A stretch of 64,000 bases of DNA from Vigna angularis (taxonomy: Eukaryota; Streptophyta; Magnoliopsida; Fabales; Fabaceae), in NCBI RefSeq assembly GCF_016808095.1, contig NC_068971.1, forward strand, positions 8,444,501-8,508,500, read 5' to 3'. A program made the translations under genes and the position numbers. The notes under the pieces were generated by a model. That model was not told where the DNA came from. It did no database searches and was given only the letters and a program-made list of their open reading frames with translations. Below, one piece after another: positions 36,217-46,418 of the stretch; the stretch's first letter is position 1; each line of letters starts with the position of its first letter.

Positions 36217-37458
36217 TGATAATGACCAATTTTACTTCATTATCCAACATCAAATTGATGGAATTTGTCAACTCTTCCTTTACTTTTAGTCTTGTTTAAC
36301 TCAATTTCTTGTATTTGTAAGTGATTACATCATAAGTTGTAATTAGCCCTTTTGATGGCTAATCCCCATTCAAAGAAGCTGGGAGAAGATACTCACCAAA
36401 GAACATTGCCAAAACCCAAGAAAAGAGAGAAGAGTAGCTGAAAAGATGAAGAACCCAGGCTGCTGCAGAGAGTCACGCCGGGCGCCTACTGACCTAGGCG
36501 GCGCCGGGCGTGACAATGCTGACCGAGGACGCGCCTGGCGCCTGTCTGTCGGGCCGCCGGGCGCCACCTTTGCTGATCTGGCAGAAACAGCTTATTTAGT
36601 TCTGGAACGCGAAGGGGTTTGCATCTTTGGCATCCCGGACACAAATTCTCTCAATTGGAGCGTCCAGAGGCGAGCTAGGAGCTGTGGGAACAGCCCTTCT
36701 TCATCCTTGGGTCCTCCTCCTTCTTCCATTTCCACCATTGTTGTAAGCTCAAGCTCTCCATTCATGGAGAGCTAGTTTCATTCTTGTTGGGGATTGATGT
36801 AACCACGGATCTTTTATGTAATTACAGTTGTTTTGAATGATTATATGCCTCTTTCATTGATTGTTAGTGTTTAATTCCTCTACTTAAAGCTTGTATGAGT
36901 AATTCAACCATATCATGATTTTAGGGTTTGTTTGATATTGGGAAATATTGGGTGAATCTAGAACTGGATTAAACACCTAAAGGAAATTGTATCTAGGGAT
37001 AGAACTAGGACCTTTGGTTGTCTTGAATCTCAATTCTTAAAGCGGATGAACTTGTTAGGTTTTCCAAGGGATTGGAGTTTAAGAAGTAAGTCTAGGCTCT
37101 CTCTACCAAGGGATTGGGTTTGAGTAAATTAGAAGATTGACATTGGCTAATTATTGAAGAGGAAGTGATTTTCTATACATAAGAGTGAAGTAGGTGAAAT
37201 CAACCCCCAACAATATCATTCCATATCATTTCTAATCTTTCCATTTCTAAGTGTTTGCGTTATCAAAGATCACTTTTACCATTTACTTTTTATCTTTACT
37301 TTAATTGCATGAAAAGCCCAAAAACATGGAATCATTCTTTAGTCTAAATTAGTTAGATATTATACGATTGTCTAGGACACGAGTCTCTTGGGAAACGATA
37401 TCCGGTCTTACCGGTTTTATTACTTGAACGATTTGGTACACTTGCCAAAGTCTCAACA
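36217..37458 (+). repeat. Element C 5' LTR
   Basis: TGATAATGACC ... CTCAACA. C-type GC cassettes (CACGCCGGGCGCC ... GGCGCCGGGCGTGAC) lie at 36473-36568. From about 36625 (ggcatcccggacac) rightward it closely matches the A LTR; to the left it does not. Confidence 0.95.
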
Positions 37459-37464
37459 AGTTTT

Positions 37465-37482
37465 TGGCGCCGTTGCCGGGGA
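37465..37482 (+). other. Element C primer binding site
   Basis: TGGCGCCGTTGCCGGGGA, six bases inside the LTR end, is complementary to the 3' end of tRNA-Asp as in Athila elements. Confidence 0.85.
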
Positions 37483-37620
37483 CCCGTGTTAAACTAGACT
37501 TTTGTGTGATTTTTAACCGTTTTAGACTTTATCTTTTTGTGTATAATTTCCTATCTTTTTGTAATTATTATCTTTATTTTTGGGCTCACTTGTGGCACGA
37601 GTTTGGTTGTTTTCTAGTGT

Positions 37621-40257
37621 ATGCAGGGAAACATTCGTACAAGGAGGACTGTGTCATCTGAACCACTCCTTGTGGATCCTGAGATCGAGAAAACAGCTCG
37701 TAGAAACAATAGCGACACCAGGAGACAGCGAGCTCTAAGTCAACAAGCTGCCCCGCAATCTTCATCTTCTTTCAACAATCAAGAAATAGAATCTTTTGAT
37801 TCTTCTTCTGTGAACGGGATGGCTGGCGCAGGACCACCTCCAAGGAGAACCATAGGGGACTCAATAACCTACACAAGCCCGAGGAATTTCTCAAGCATTG
37901 TGAGGCCCACTATGAGTGACAAGCTGGCAGAAATGAAGCTTGCTCTACTCCAGCTCATCAGTTCAAACCAATTTTCTGGCCTGGACAATGAAGACCCTCA
38001 TGCGCACTTGGTCACCTTTTATGAGTTGTGTGGCACTATGGGTGTACAAGGGGAGGACGAAGAAGCATTATACATGAGACTCTTCCCATTCTCTCTTAAT
38101 GGCAAAGCAAAGGCTTGGCTCCAGTCACAGCCTAATCAAAGTCTTACGAGCTGGGAGGATGTGGAATATAAATTTCTAGCACGCTTCTTTCCACCATCAA
38201 AGAGCACAGAGGTGAAGGCTGCCATTGCTACCTTCGTACAAGGAGTAGAGGAACCACTATGTGAAGCCTGGGAAAGATTCAAGTCTTTATTGAGAAAGTG
38301 TCCCAGCCATGGATTCAGTCTAGAAATGCAAGTGCAAACTTTCTGTAATGGTTTGCAACCTCATACAAAGATGATATTAGACGCATCTTTTGGTGGTTCA
38401 GTACTATTTAAAACTGCTGATGAAGCCATTGCGGTGATTGAAAATATGGCTTCCACTGACATGCGGAGTCAACATGGGAGAATGCAAGTACAAAGGAGAG
38501 GAGTTTATGAACTTGGTGCTCAGGATGCACTACTTGCACAAAATAAGCTTCTTGCCCAACAAATGGAGCTCCTGACTCAACATATGGCCAAGCTTCCTCA
38601 GCAGTTGCAGGCAATGCAAGCTCAACCTCAACCACATCATCAAGTAATGAGATGTGATTTTTGTGGAGATAACCATCCCAACGGTCATTGTCAAAGTCCT
38701 AGTACGTCCCAACCTGAAGAAGTTAACTATATGGGAAATCAAGGACGACAACACTTCTTAAACAATCATTTCCCTAATCCTTCCAATCAAAGGTGGAGAC
38801 AAAATCAAGAAGCTTCTAGCAGTAAAAATCCGTATCAACCTGCTCAACACTATCCATCTCAAAATGATCGGACATCAAAGCTAGAAGATACCTTGCAAAT
38901 GTTCATCCAGCAGTCCATCCAAAACCAGAAAAACACTGATGCATCTATAAAGAATCTGGAAGTGCAAGTTGGTCAACTGGCTAAGCAATTAGCAAACCAA
39001 CAGGGTGGACAATTTACTGCAAATACGCAAGTCAACCCCAAGGAAGAATGTAATGTAATATTCACAAGAAGTGGGAAAGAGGTTGGAAGAAAAGAAGAAG
39101 AAAAAGTAAAGCCAGAAGAAAAAGAACAAGAAAAGAATGAAGAGGAAGATCAAGAAATAATTGAAGAAGAGATTGTTGAAGGTGGAGAAGAGAATAAAAA
39201 GAAAGAAAAAGAAAAAAATCAAAAAGAGAAAGAGATTGTGAAACACCTTCCTTACCCAAAAATTCCATCTGCTAAAGGAAAGGAGAAACAATTGGCTCGG
39301 TTTAAGCAAATATTTGATCAACTTGAGATTACCATGCCATTGACCGAAGCACTACAACAAATTCCTGCCTACGCAAAGTACATGAAGCAAATCCTCAACA
39401 AAAAGAATAAGTATTTAGATGAGGAAACAATTGAAGTGCAGGGAAATTGCAGTGCCATCATGCAGAAGACTCTTCCTCCAAAATTTAAAGATCCAGGGAG
39501 TTTCACCATTCCATGCACTATTGGAAACCAGGAGATAGGTAGAGCTCTCGTTGACTTGGGGGCTAGTATCAATATGATACCCCTATCTATGCTTAAGAAG
39601 ATTGGTGGTCTTGAAGTCAAGCCTACGAGAATGATGCTGCAGCTGGCGGATAGATCCATCAAGTATCCCTATGGTGTTGTGGAAGATGTGGTGGTCAAAA
39701 TAGACAAACTCCAATTCCCAGTGGACTTTGTAGTTATGGACATGGAGGAATCTGCAGATGTACCACTCATCCTTGGAAGACCTTTCATGAAGACAGCTAA
39801 GGTTGTCATTCATGTAGAAGAAGGAACAGTGAAATTGAAAGACCAAGATGAGGAGGTGACTTTCAACGTCTTTGGGGTTGAGCAGCCAAATCATGAAAAA
39901 GAGACTAGTCTTGAAGCTACAGATGAAATTTTATCAATTACTAGTCTAACAGAGCAAGCTGCCAAGTTGGTCAAGAGGAGCTTCAGCTGTTTATCCCCAA
40001 GAGTAAAGGGAGAGGAAGAAGAAAAAGAAGAAGAACTAGTCCACCAAAATTCTGTGATAGAAAGCGATGAACCCAAACCTGGCAAACCAGTGAGATTCAA
40101 GAATAGGTTATGGGTCATCAAGAACATAAAGATAAATGGAGTGCTTGAGATAGAGGCTCCATATTCTAGGAGAGTCAAGGTGGTGACTAGGAAATTGCTG
40201 AGAGGATGTTGGTGTCATGACAAGAAGAAGCATTCCAACATCAAAAATCAAACTTGA
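37621..40257 (+). CDS. Element C gag-protease polyprotein
   Basis: 878 residues, open throughout. Athila-type gag capsid region (about 100-260: SGLDNEDPHAHL, NGKAKAWLQS, ARFFPPSKST), a zinc knuckle C-x2-C-x3-H-x4-C at about 344-356 (CDFCGDNHPNGHC), then a long lysine/glutamate-rich linker (about 485-545). Next is a retropepsin-like protease with the active-site motif ALVDLGAS (Asp about 645) and the flap/ILGRPF segment. The DLGAS form is usual in Athila. The last 120 residues are shared with element A and match no pol domain clearly; a stretch GVLEIEAPYSRRVKV faintly recalls an integrase tail. The start ATG is the first after the leader. Gag packages element RNA and the protease matures it; pol must come from elsewhere. 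Confidence 0.92.
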   Translation: MQGNIRTRRTVSSEPLLVDPEIEKTARRNNSDTRRQRALSQQAAPQSSSSFNNQEIESFDSSSVNGMAGAGPPPRRTIGDSITYTSPRNFSSIVRPTMSDKLAEMKLALLQLISSNQFSGLDNEDPHAHLVTFYELCGTMGVQGEDEEALYMRLFPFSLNGKAKAWLQSQPNQSLTSWEDVEYKFLARFFPPSKSTEVKAAIATFVQGVEEPLCEAWERFKSLLRKCPSHGFSLEMQVQTFCNGLQPHTKMILDASFGGSVLFKTADEAIAVIENMASTDMRSQHGRMQVQRRGVYELGAQDALLAQNKLLAQQMELLTQHMAKLPQQLQAMQAQPQPHHQVMRCDFCGDNHPNGHCQSPSTSQPEEVNYMGNQGRQHFLNNHFPNPSNQRWRQNQEASSSKNPYQPAQHYPSQNDRTSKLEDTLQMFIQQSIQNQKNTDASIKNLEVQVGQLAKQLANQQGGQFTANTQVNPKEECNVIFTRSGKEVGRKEEEKVKPEEKEQEKNEEEDQEIIEEEIVEGGEENKKKEKEKNQKEKEIVKHLPYPKIPSAKGKEKQLARFKQIFDQLEITMPLTEALQQIPAYAKYMKQILNKKNKYLDEETIEVQGNCSAIMQKTLPPKFKDPGSFTIPCTIGNQEIGRALVDLGASINMIPLSMLKKIGGLEVKPTRMMLQLADRSIKYPYGVVEDVVVKIDKLQFPVDFVVMDMEESADVPLILGRPFMKTAKVVIHVEEGTVKLKDQDEEVTFNVFGVEQPNHEKETSLEATDEILSITSLTEQAAKLVKRSFSCLSPRVKGEEEEKEEELVHQNSVIESDEPKPGKPVRFKNRLWVIKNIKINGVLEIEAPYSRRVKVVTRKLLRGCWCHDKKKHSNIKNQT

Positions 40258-42080
40258 GCTTAATGGTGTCAAGCTAATGACGTTAAACAAACGCTTACTG
40301 GGAGGCAACCCAACTTTCTACCCTTTTCTCTTGTTTGTTTTTAATTTTTGAGTGTTGTTTGATTGTTTGATTGTATGTTTTAATGTGTAGTGTGTTGTCT
40401 TTGTTTTGAACCATGCTTGTGTGAAGAACAACCAAGGTGAATTTTTGAGTTGATTGTTAGATTGTTGAAGGATATAGTGCATTGATGTGAATTAGAGATG
40501 TGAAACTGTTTTGGCTGTTTTCTGGGCTGTTTTAACTTGTTTTCAAAGTGCCTTTCTTAAGCCAAGAGCCAAAAATGTTGCCTAACTTGTGGAATTTCAA
40601 AACTTTGAAAGATCGACTTCAATTTCCAACTTGAGTGCTCAAATTCAATTCCTTGGGTTTTGAACAAGTTTGTTTAATGATAATATATGATTCTGGAGCA
40701 TCTCAAGTGATTTGAAGTTCAAATTCACAAAAACCAGAGTTAGGTAGCTTGGAAATCAGTTTCTGCATAATTCTGCAGAAACTCACGCCCGGCGCCTCCT
40801 ACACTAGAGGGCGCCTGGCGCCAGCTCGTCCACTCTGACCATCACTTCTCAGATTCAGCATCTGGCTGGGTCACGATCCCACGCCCGGCGCCGCATGACC
40901 CATTAGGCACCGGGCGCGACTTCTGCAGCAGATTATTTTCACTTAAGTCTGAGTTCAGAGTGGGCTTGGCCCATCAAATTCTTTTCACCCCACACTCACC
41001 CTAACACTCCTCTCAGTTCAGAAACTCCTCACACACACTATCATTCCTTCTAATTTCTCTCCACTTCACGTTTTTCACTCTTCTCCACTCCAATTCACCT
41101 AAATCAACTTCCTTCTCACAAATTTCCAGCCCACACACCACATTGCTGCTGCCACCACCATTTGAACCCCTTCATTCTTTCTTTACTCACTCTCGGTCCA
41201 TCTCCACCCAAGCACTCTCCCAATTCAAAAATCCACACACCAACCTAATCACATTCTCTGTGCATCAAGTAAGCTTTTCACTCTTTTCTATTGTTTATTC
41301 CTTCACAATGCTTAGCCTTGGTTGTTCATCATGTACATGGTTTGAATTTGACCTAGGGTAGTTTAATTTCAGTTCAATTAGAGTGTTGTATGTGATAGCT
41401 GCTGGTTAGGACTCAAATTCTTGCTTTCATTGTCTGATTCGAACACACACACACAATCACAGTGGCTGGAATGCAGAATCTGGGTTTTCCCCAATTCTGC
41501 ATGTCGCGCCAGGCGCCTTCAGGCTGTGCGGCGCCGGGCGCGACTTCCTCTGCCCATGTTTGGAACTTTGTTGTGGTGTGTCCTGCAGCTTTTGTTTGTT
41601 GTTTAATTGTTGTTTTTGTTGAAATTTTGACTGAGCTGTGATGATATCTGAGTTTGACCTATATTAAAGTAGCAAAAGTGTGTTGATTCATGGAGTTTTG
41701 CTTGTGCCTTGGCTATTGATGATTTGTTTTCACTAAGTTATGCATCATTACATCATCTAAGCTTAATCTCATTCACTCAAACTAATCCAGCAGCTGAGAA
41801 GCAAAAAGCTTGAATCTGCATAAAATGCTGTCACGCCCGGCGCCTACTGACTTGTGCGGCCCCCGGCGTGACCACCCCTGACAACAACCAGAATTTTTGT
41901 TGTTTTGCTGCTTTGGCTTCATTTCTTCACTGATCAGGGCTTTTCTTTGATATGTTTTGACTGTGTGGTTTGTGTGCATACCATTGAAAGCATTTGGTAC
42001 ATCATGATGTAAGCTAATGATGAATTTACTCATGAATCTAAACACATTTATCCTCTTGAACTCTACCTTATTTTGCAGCT
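40258..42080 (+). other. Element C non-coding region between gag-protease and ORF2
   Basis: Begins with the conserved block GACGTTAAACAAACGCTTAC / GGGAGGCAACCC (40277-40310), then AT-rich sequence. Three C-type GC cassettes of the form CGCCCGGCGCC - spacer - GGCGCCxGGCG follow at about 40783-40822, 41502-41545 and 41832-41873, with a weaker one at 40878-40922. It ends in a splice-acceptor-like tract (accttattttgcag|ct) directly before the ORF2 ATG. No reverse transcriptase or integrase motifs. Confidence 0.75.
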
Positions 42081-43316
42081 ATGGCTTCTTCATCTGGGTT
42101 TAAGCGAACCAAGACTACTGCTGGTCTTAGGGAAAACAAAAGGAAGGAGAAGATATATTCTGCTATCTTCTTAACCCCAGAACATAAGAAGCACTTCTCC
42201 AATGTTCAGAGCAGAAAACTCTTAATGGAGAGAAAAGTAACCCTCCTCCCTCAAGATGTGCCAGAATTCTCCAATGAGATTTTGGAGAGGCAATGGAGCT
42301 CCTTATGCACGTACCCAGATCCCGCCAATATTGCAGTTGTCCAGGAATTTTATGCCAATGCAAAATCCTTCTCTCCGGACTCAGAACCTTTCTGGAGCTA
42401 TGTGCGTGGTCAGCGGATCTCATTTAGTGCTGACGCTATTAATGAGTTCCTAAACACAGAGTGGGAAGATGATGATGAGCTATGCGGGTACGCCGAGCTG
42501 ATGGCGACTGAGTTAGATCATGAAGAGATTGAACAGACCCTATGTATTGCAGGAGGATCATTTCAAAGAAATAGGCAGCAGCAACCTCTTCATATCAAGA
42601 GAGTGCACCTGCATTCTCTCAGCCGCCTATGGATGCCTCTGGTGCATTCCAACATTTCACCATGCACGCATGTCTCTGACGTCACAGTCAACAGAGCGGT
42701 CATCCTTTATGCCATTCTCACTGGACGCTCTGTGAACTTGGGGAAGCTAATCGCAAATGAGATACGCAACTGTGCGAATTCTACAAAAGCTCCCCTTGGA
42801 CATCCCTCTCTTATCACCCATCTCTGTAAACAAGAAGGAGTGGACATCACTATTCCACCATTCGAGCATCCTAGGAGACCTATTGATATGGGGTATTATA
42901 CCCAATTTTGTTTGGATGCAGATGATGGAGTTGCCAGTCCACCACCGAGATCGCCGAGGAGACATGCCAGACAGCGACCTATTCCCCGACGTCCTCCGCC
43001 ACCACCATCACCTCCAGCTGATCCTTCACAGATGCCAGACTTGAGCCTTGCATTGATTAATGCAAAGTTGGAGGCGGTAAATCGGATTGGCCAGGCCCAT
43101 GCAGAGATGATGAGGCATGTTTATGCAGCATCCCATCCAGGTTTCATGACATCGGATCAATACAGCGCCTTCGTTGCTTGGCCTGGGGACCAGTCCTTTC
43201 CTGCTGGGGGGGGTAGACCTCAGGCTGGCACTGCTGCTATGGATGAGGATGACGATGACGACGAGGAGGAGGATGATGACGATGACGAGGTAGACGAGGA
43301 CGAGGACTCAGACTGA
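42081..43316 (+). CDS. Element C ORF2 ('putative plant transposon protein' domain)
   Basis: 411 residues. The first 270 match, by eye, the plant transposon protein domain found in the 3' ORF of Athila elements (KHFSNVQSRKLLMERKV, FWSYVRGQRISFSADAINEFL, VILYAILTGRSVNLGKLI). Then follow a proline/arginine-rich hinge (about 285-315), a helical segment and a very acidic tail of Asp/Glu (about 385-411). No signal peptide or membrane anchor is seen, so calling it an envelope would be unsupported. Its position equals the env-like slot. An acceptor-like tract just upstream suggests expression from a spliced RNA. Function unknown. It is fully open here, while A and B keep only scraps. Confidence 0.85.
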   Translation: MASSSGFKRTKTTAGLRENKRKEKIYSAIFLTPEHKKHFSNVQSRKLLMERKVTLLPQDVPEFSNEILERQWSSLCTYPDPANIAVVQEFYANAKSFSPDSEPFWSYVRGQRISFSADAINEFLNTEWEDDDELCGYAELMATELDHEEIEQTLCIAGGSFQRNRQQQPLHIKRVHLHSLSRLWMPLVHSNISPCTHVSDVTVNRAVILYAILTGRSVNLGKLIANEIRNCANSTKAPLGHPSLITHLCKQEGVDITIPPFEHPRRPIDMGYYTQFCLDADDGVASPPPRSPRRHARQRPIPRRPPPPPSPPADPSQMPDLSLALINAKLEAVNRIGQAHAEMMRHVYAASHPGFMTSDQYSAFVAWPGDQSFPAGGGRPQAGTAAMDEDDDDDEEEDDDDDEVDEDEDSD

Positions 43317-44556
43317 CTAATAGCCATCACAGCAGGAGTCGTTTTTTCTTTATTTTTTTTTTCTGTTTTCAGTCTTTATTTTACGTTTAGGTTCATAAAC
43401 ATCTTTTATGCATTTGGTTTGACAGTATGAGTTGATGTGTGAAAATCTGGTTGTTATGCTTTCTGTATGTGATTGAACGTGTGGAAATAGCTTATTTGAT
43501 TGAGCATTGATTGTTGATGTGTTCACTGAGTTATGCTAATGCTTGGGGAGTCGATTGCAGTCAAAATTCATGACATTGTGTTTAGCAGATTATGGAATCA
43601 TAATTAACAGGGTGAGATTTAGTGCCTCATATTCTTTTGCTGTGTGATTGCTATCATGCTAGATCACAATTGACTTTGCCTGAGTTTCTATAATTTGAAC
43701 TATCTACTTGCTTGTTGAATTTGATCAAGGCATTCTTTTCTCACCTTACATATACATTAGCCATTCAACCATAAATGTAAAAAGATCTTTCCTCTTTGTA
43801 CCTTAAGCTTATTGAAAATTCCCTGAACCTTTTACCTTGAGCTGAATAGAACATGCATCTGCATTATAGCAGAATAATCCAAGTTTGGGGGGAAATGATG
43901 GTGTATTGAGAAAAAGACAAAGATGGAAAAGTAAGAAAAAGAGAAAAAGAAAAGTACTGAATGAAAAACAGTTGGGTGTAAGTTTGAAATTGGTTATGAT
44001 ACATGAGGAGCAAAGGAGAAGCTTATATGCATGAAGTGAATTAGGTAATTTTTCAGCTCAAGAACCGTTGATTTCCAGAAAAACCATGATTCTTTCTTAG
44101 CCCAACCACAACACAAGCCAATCAAAGTCCTTGTGACATCAACTTGCGTGTAAATTGTTTTGAATTGATTGAAACGAAAGGCAAAGTTATATTGTGTGAT
44201 AATATGATTGTAGAGTGAGCGCTATACACCCCTATACACCAGTGCATTAGAGTGAAACACTTTCCAGGTGAGGATTGATTCCATACATCAAGTGAAACAC
44301 TCTGTCATGTTTGTTGATTTCTTTTGCACCCTTTGCATTGTGATCATAATTGTTGATAGGTGAACACCTCTGTTGTGCTTGATTGATGACAGCTGTATAT
44401 ATCCATTATGTTCTTTCTATTAGATGCTAACGCAGGATTTTCACTTCTTGAACTTAAAGGATATCTCAAATTTGAAACCAATGCATTTAAATGATTGTAT
44501 TCTAGAATAGTTTACCTTTTGCTTGAGGACAAGCAAGGTTCTAAGTTTGGGGGAGT
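43317..44556 (+). other. Element C 3' non-coding region with two polypurine tracts
   Basis: AAGTTTGGGGGG occurs near 43881-43893, and AAGTTTGGGGGAGT at 44543-44556 directly before the LTR. Otherwise non-coding. Confidence 0.75.
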
Positions 44557-45798
44557 TGATAATGACCAATTTTACTTCATTATCCAACATCAAATTGATG
44601 GAATTTGTCAACTCTTCCTTTACTTTTAGTCTTGTTTAACTCAATTTCTTGTATTTGTAAGTGATTACATCATAAGTTGTAATTAGCCCTTTTGATGGCT
44701 AATCCCCATTCAAAGAAGCTGGGAGAAGATACTCACCAAAGAACATTGCCAAAACCCAAGAAAAGAGAGAAGAGTAGCTGAAAAGATGAAGAACCCAGGC
44801 TGCTGCAGAGAGTCACGCCGGGCGCCTACTGACCTAGGCGGCGCCGGGCGTGACAATGCTGACCGAGGACGCGCCTGGCGCCTGTCTGTCGGGCCGCCGG
44901 GCGCCACCTTTGCTGATCTGGCAGAAACAGCTTATTTAGTTCTGGAACGCGAAGGGGTTTGCATCTTTGGCATCCCGGACACAAATTCTCTCAATTGGAG
45001 CGTCCAGAGGCGAGCTAGGAGCTGTGGGAACAGCCCTTCTTCATCCTTGGGTCCTCCTCCTTCTTCCATTTCCACCATTGTTGTAAGCTCAAGCTCTCCA
45101 TTCATGGAGAGCTAGTTTCATTCTTGTTGGGGATTGATGTAACCACGGATCTTTTATGTAATTACAGTTGTTTTGAATGATTATATGCCTCTTTCATTGA
45201 TTGTTAGTGTTTAATTCCTCTACTTAAAGCTTGTATGAGTAATTCAACCATATCATGATTTTAGGGTTTGTTTGATATTGGGAAATATTGGGTGAATCTA
45301 GAACTGGATTAAACACCTAAAGGAAATTGTATCTAGGGATAGAACTAGGACCTTTGGTTGTCTTGAATCTCAATTCTTAAAGCGGATGAACTTGTTAGGT
45401 TTTCCAAGGGATTGGAGTTTAAGAAGTAAGTCTAGGCTCTCTCTACCAAGGGATTGGGTTTGAGTAAATTAGAAGATTGACATTGGCTAATTATTGAAGA
45501 GGAAGTGATTTTCTATACATAAGAGTGAAGTAGGTGAAATCAACCCCCAACAATATCATTCCATATCATTTCTAATCTTTCCATTTCTAAGTGTTTGCGT
45601 TATCAAAGATCACTTTTACCATTTACTTTTTATCTTTACTTTAATTGCATGAAAAGCCCAAAAACATGGAATCATTCTTTAGTCTAAATTAGTTAGATAT
45701 TATACGATTGTCTAGGACACGAGTCTCTTGGGAAACGATATCCGGTCTTACCGGTTTTATTACTTGAACGATTTGGTACACTTGCCAAAGTCTCAACA
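44557..45798 (+). repeat. Element C 3' LTR
   Basis: 1242 bp, matching 36217-37458 base for base in my reading. The offset between copies is exactly 8340, so the printed lines align. Confidence 0.95.
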
Positions 45799-46418
45799 TA
45801 CAACTAATCCCAACAAGATGGGTTTGGCTCTCCATTTCCATGGAGAACCCTAAAGCTTACAAACATGGAAGATGGAAGAAGAAGGAGACCCAAAGGAAGA
45901 GGAGGAGATGTTCCTACAAGCTCCTCACGCCCTCCATGAGCTCCACCCGTGAAATCGCGCCTCCAAATGACCAAAGACCAAAACCCCTTCGCGTTTCTGG
46001 GTTAAATAAGCTGGATCTGACACATCAGCAAAAGTCGCGCCCGGGCGCCCTCTCAGTCGTGCCTGGGCGCAAGCCTCTCGGAAAAAGTCACGCCTGGGCA
46101 CCCTCTCAGTCGCGCTTGGGCGCCCCTCAACCAGGGGGGGCTTGGGCCTGACTTTTCAGCACTGCATCATTTTCACTTTTTCTGCAGATCTGCTTGCTTC
46201 TAGTGGTTGGTTCAGCCTTAGACATTGTTGGAGAGTCTTCCAAGCTCATTTTTAGCTACAAAATAAGGGATTATTGATGAAAGTACATCAAAGTAGCCAA
46301 AAACACAATTATTTAGAAAATAAGACAAAACAAGAGGATTAAGCAAGTTATAAGTAAGAAAGGAGTTGATTTTGCCATTAAAATGATGCTTAAAATATGG
46401 TATAATTTAGCATTATTA
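45799..46418 (-). repeat. Element B 3' LTR, right piece
   Basis: Continues the B LTR after C, starting with the second TACAA. It carries B-type GC cassettes (46036-46140) and ends in GCATTATTA. The expected TG end (GCATTATCA) has mutated. A polypurine tract (reverse complement of tacccccaaactt) follows. Confidence 0.88.

Larger units (their letters stand above)
36217..45798 (+). mobile_element. Element C: recent, pol-less Athila-type retrotransposon
   Basis: 9582 bp, flanked by the duplication TACAA (36212-36216 and 45799-45803). The LTRs 36217-37458 and 44557-45798 are both 1242 bp and identical as far as I can read. Order: LTR, primer site, gag-protease (37621-40257), conserved block, 1.8-kb non-coding part with GC cassettes, ORF2 (42081-43316), 3' non-coding with two purine tracts, LTR. 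The uninterrupted B LTR at 50040-50055 shows the empty site. There is no reverse transcriptase, RNase H or integrase, so it must have been copied by enzymes from another element. Confidence 0.93.

Noticed and set aside
36370..36775. Two ORFs repeated exactly at 44710-45115
   Set aside because: They are in the C LTRs and identical only because the LTRs are identical; no domain.
42081..43316. Calling ORF2 of C an envelope gene
   Set aside because: No signal peptide, transmembrane anchor or glycosylation pattern; only the position is env-like.
35385..46418. An LTR end for B at CCCAACA (35549/49379)
   Set aside because: The GATAT target duplication lies about 100 bp further out, so the LTR ends at TGATGAGGCCC.
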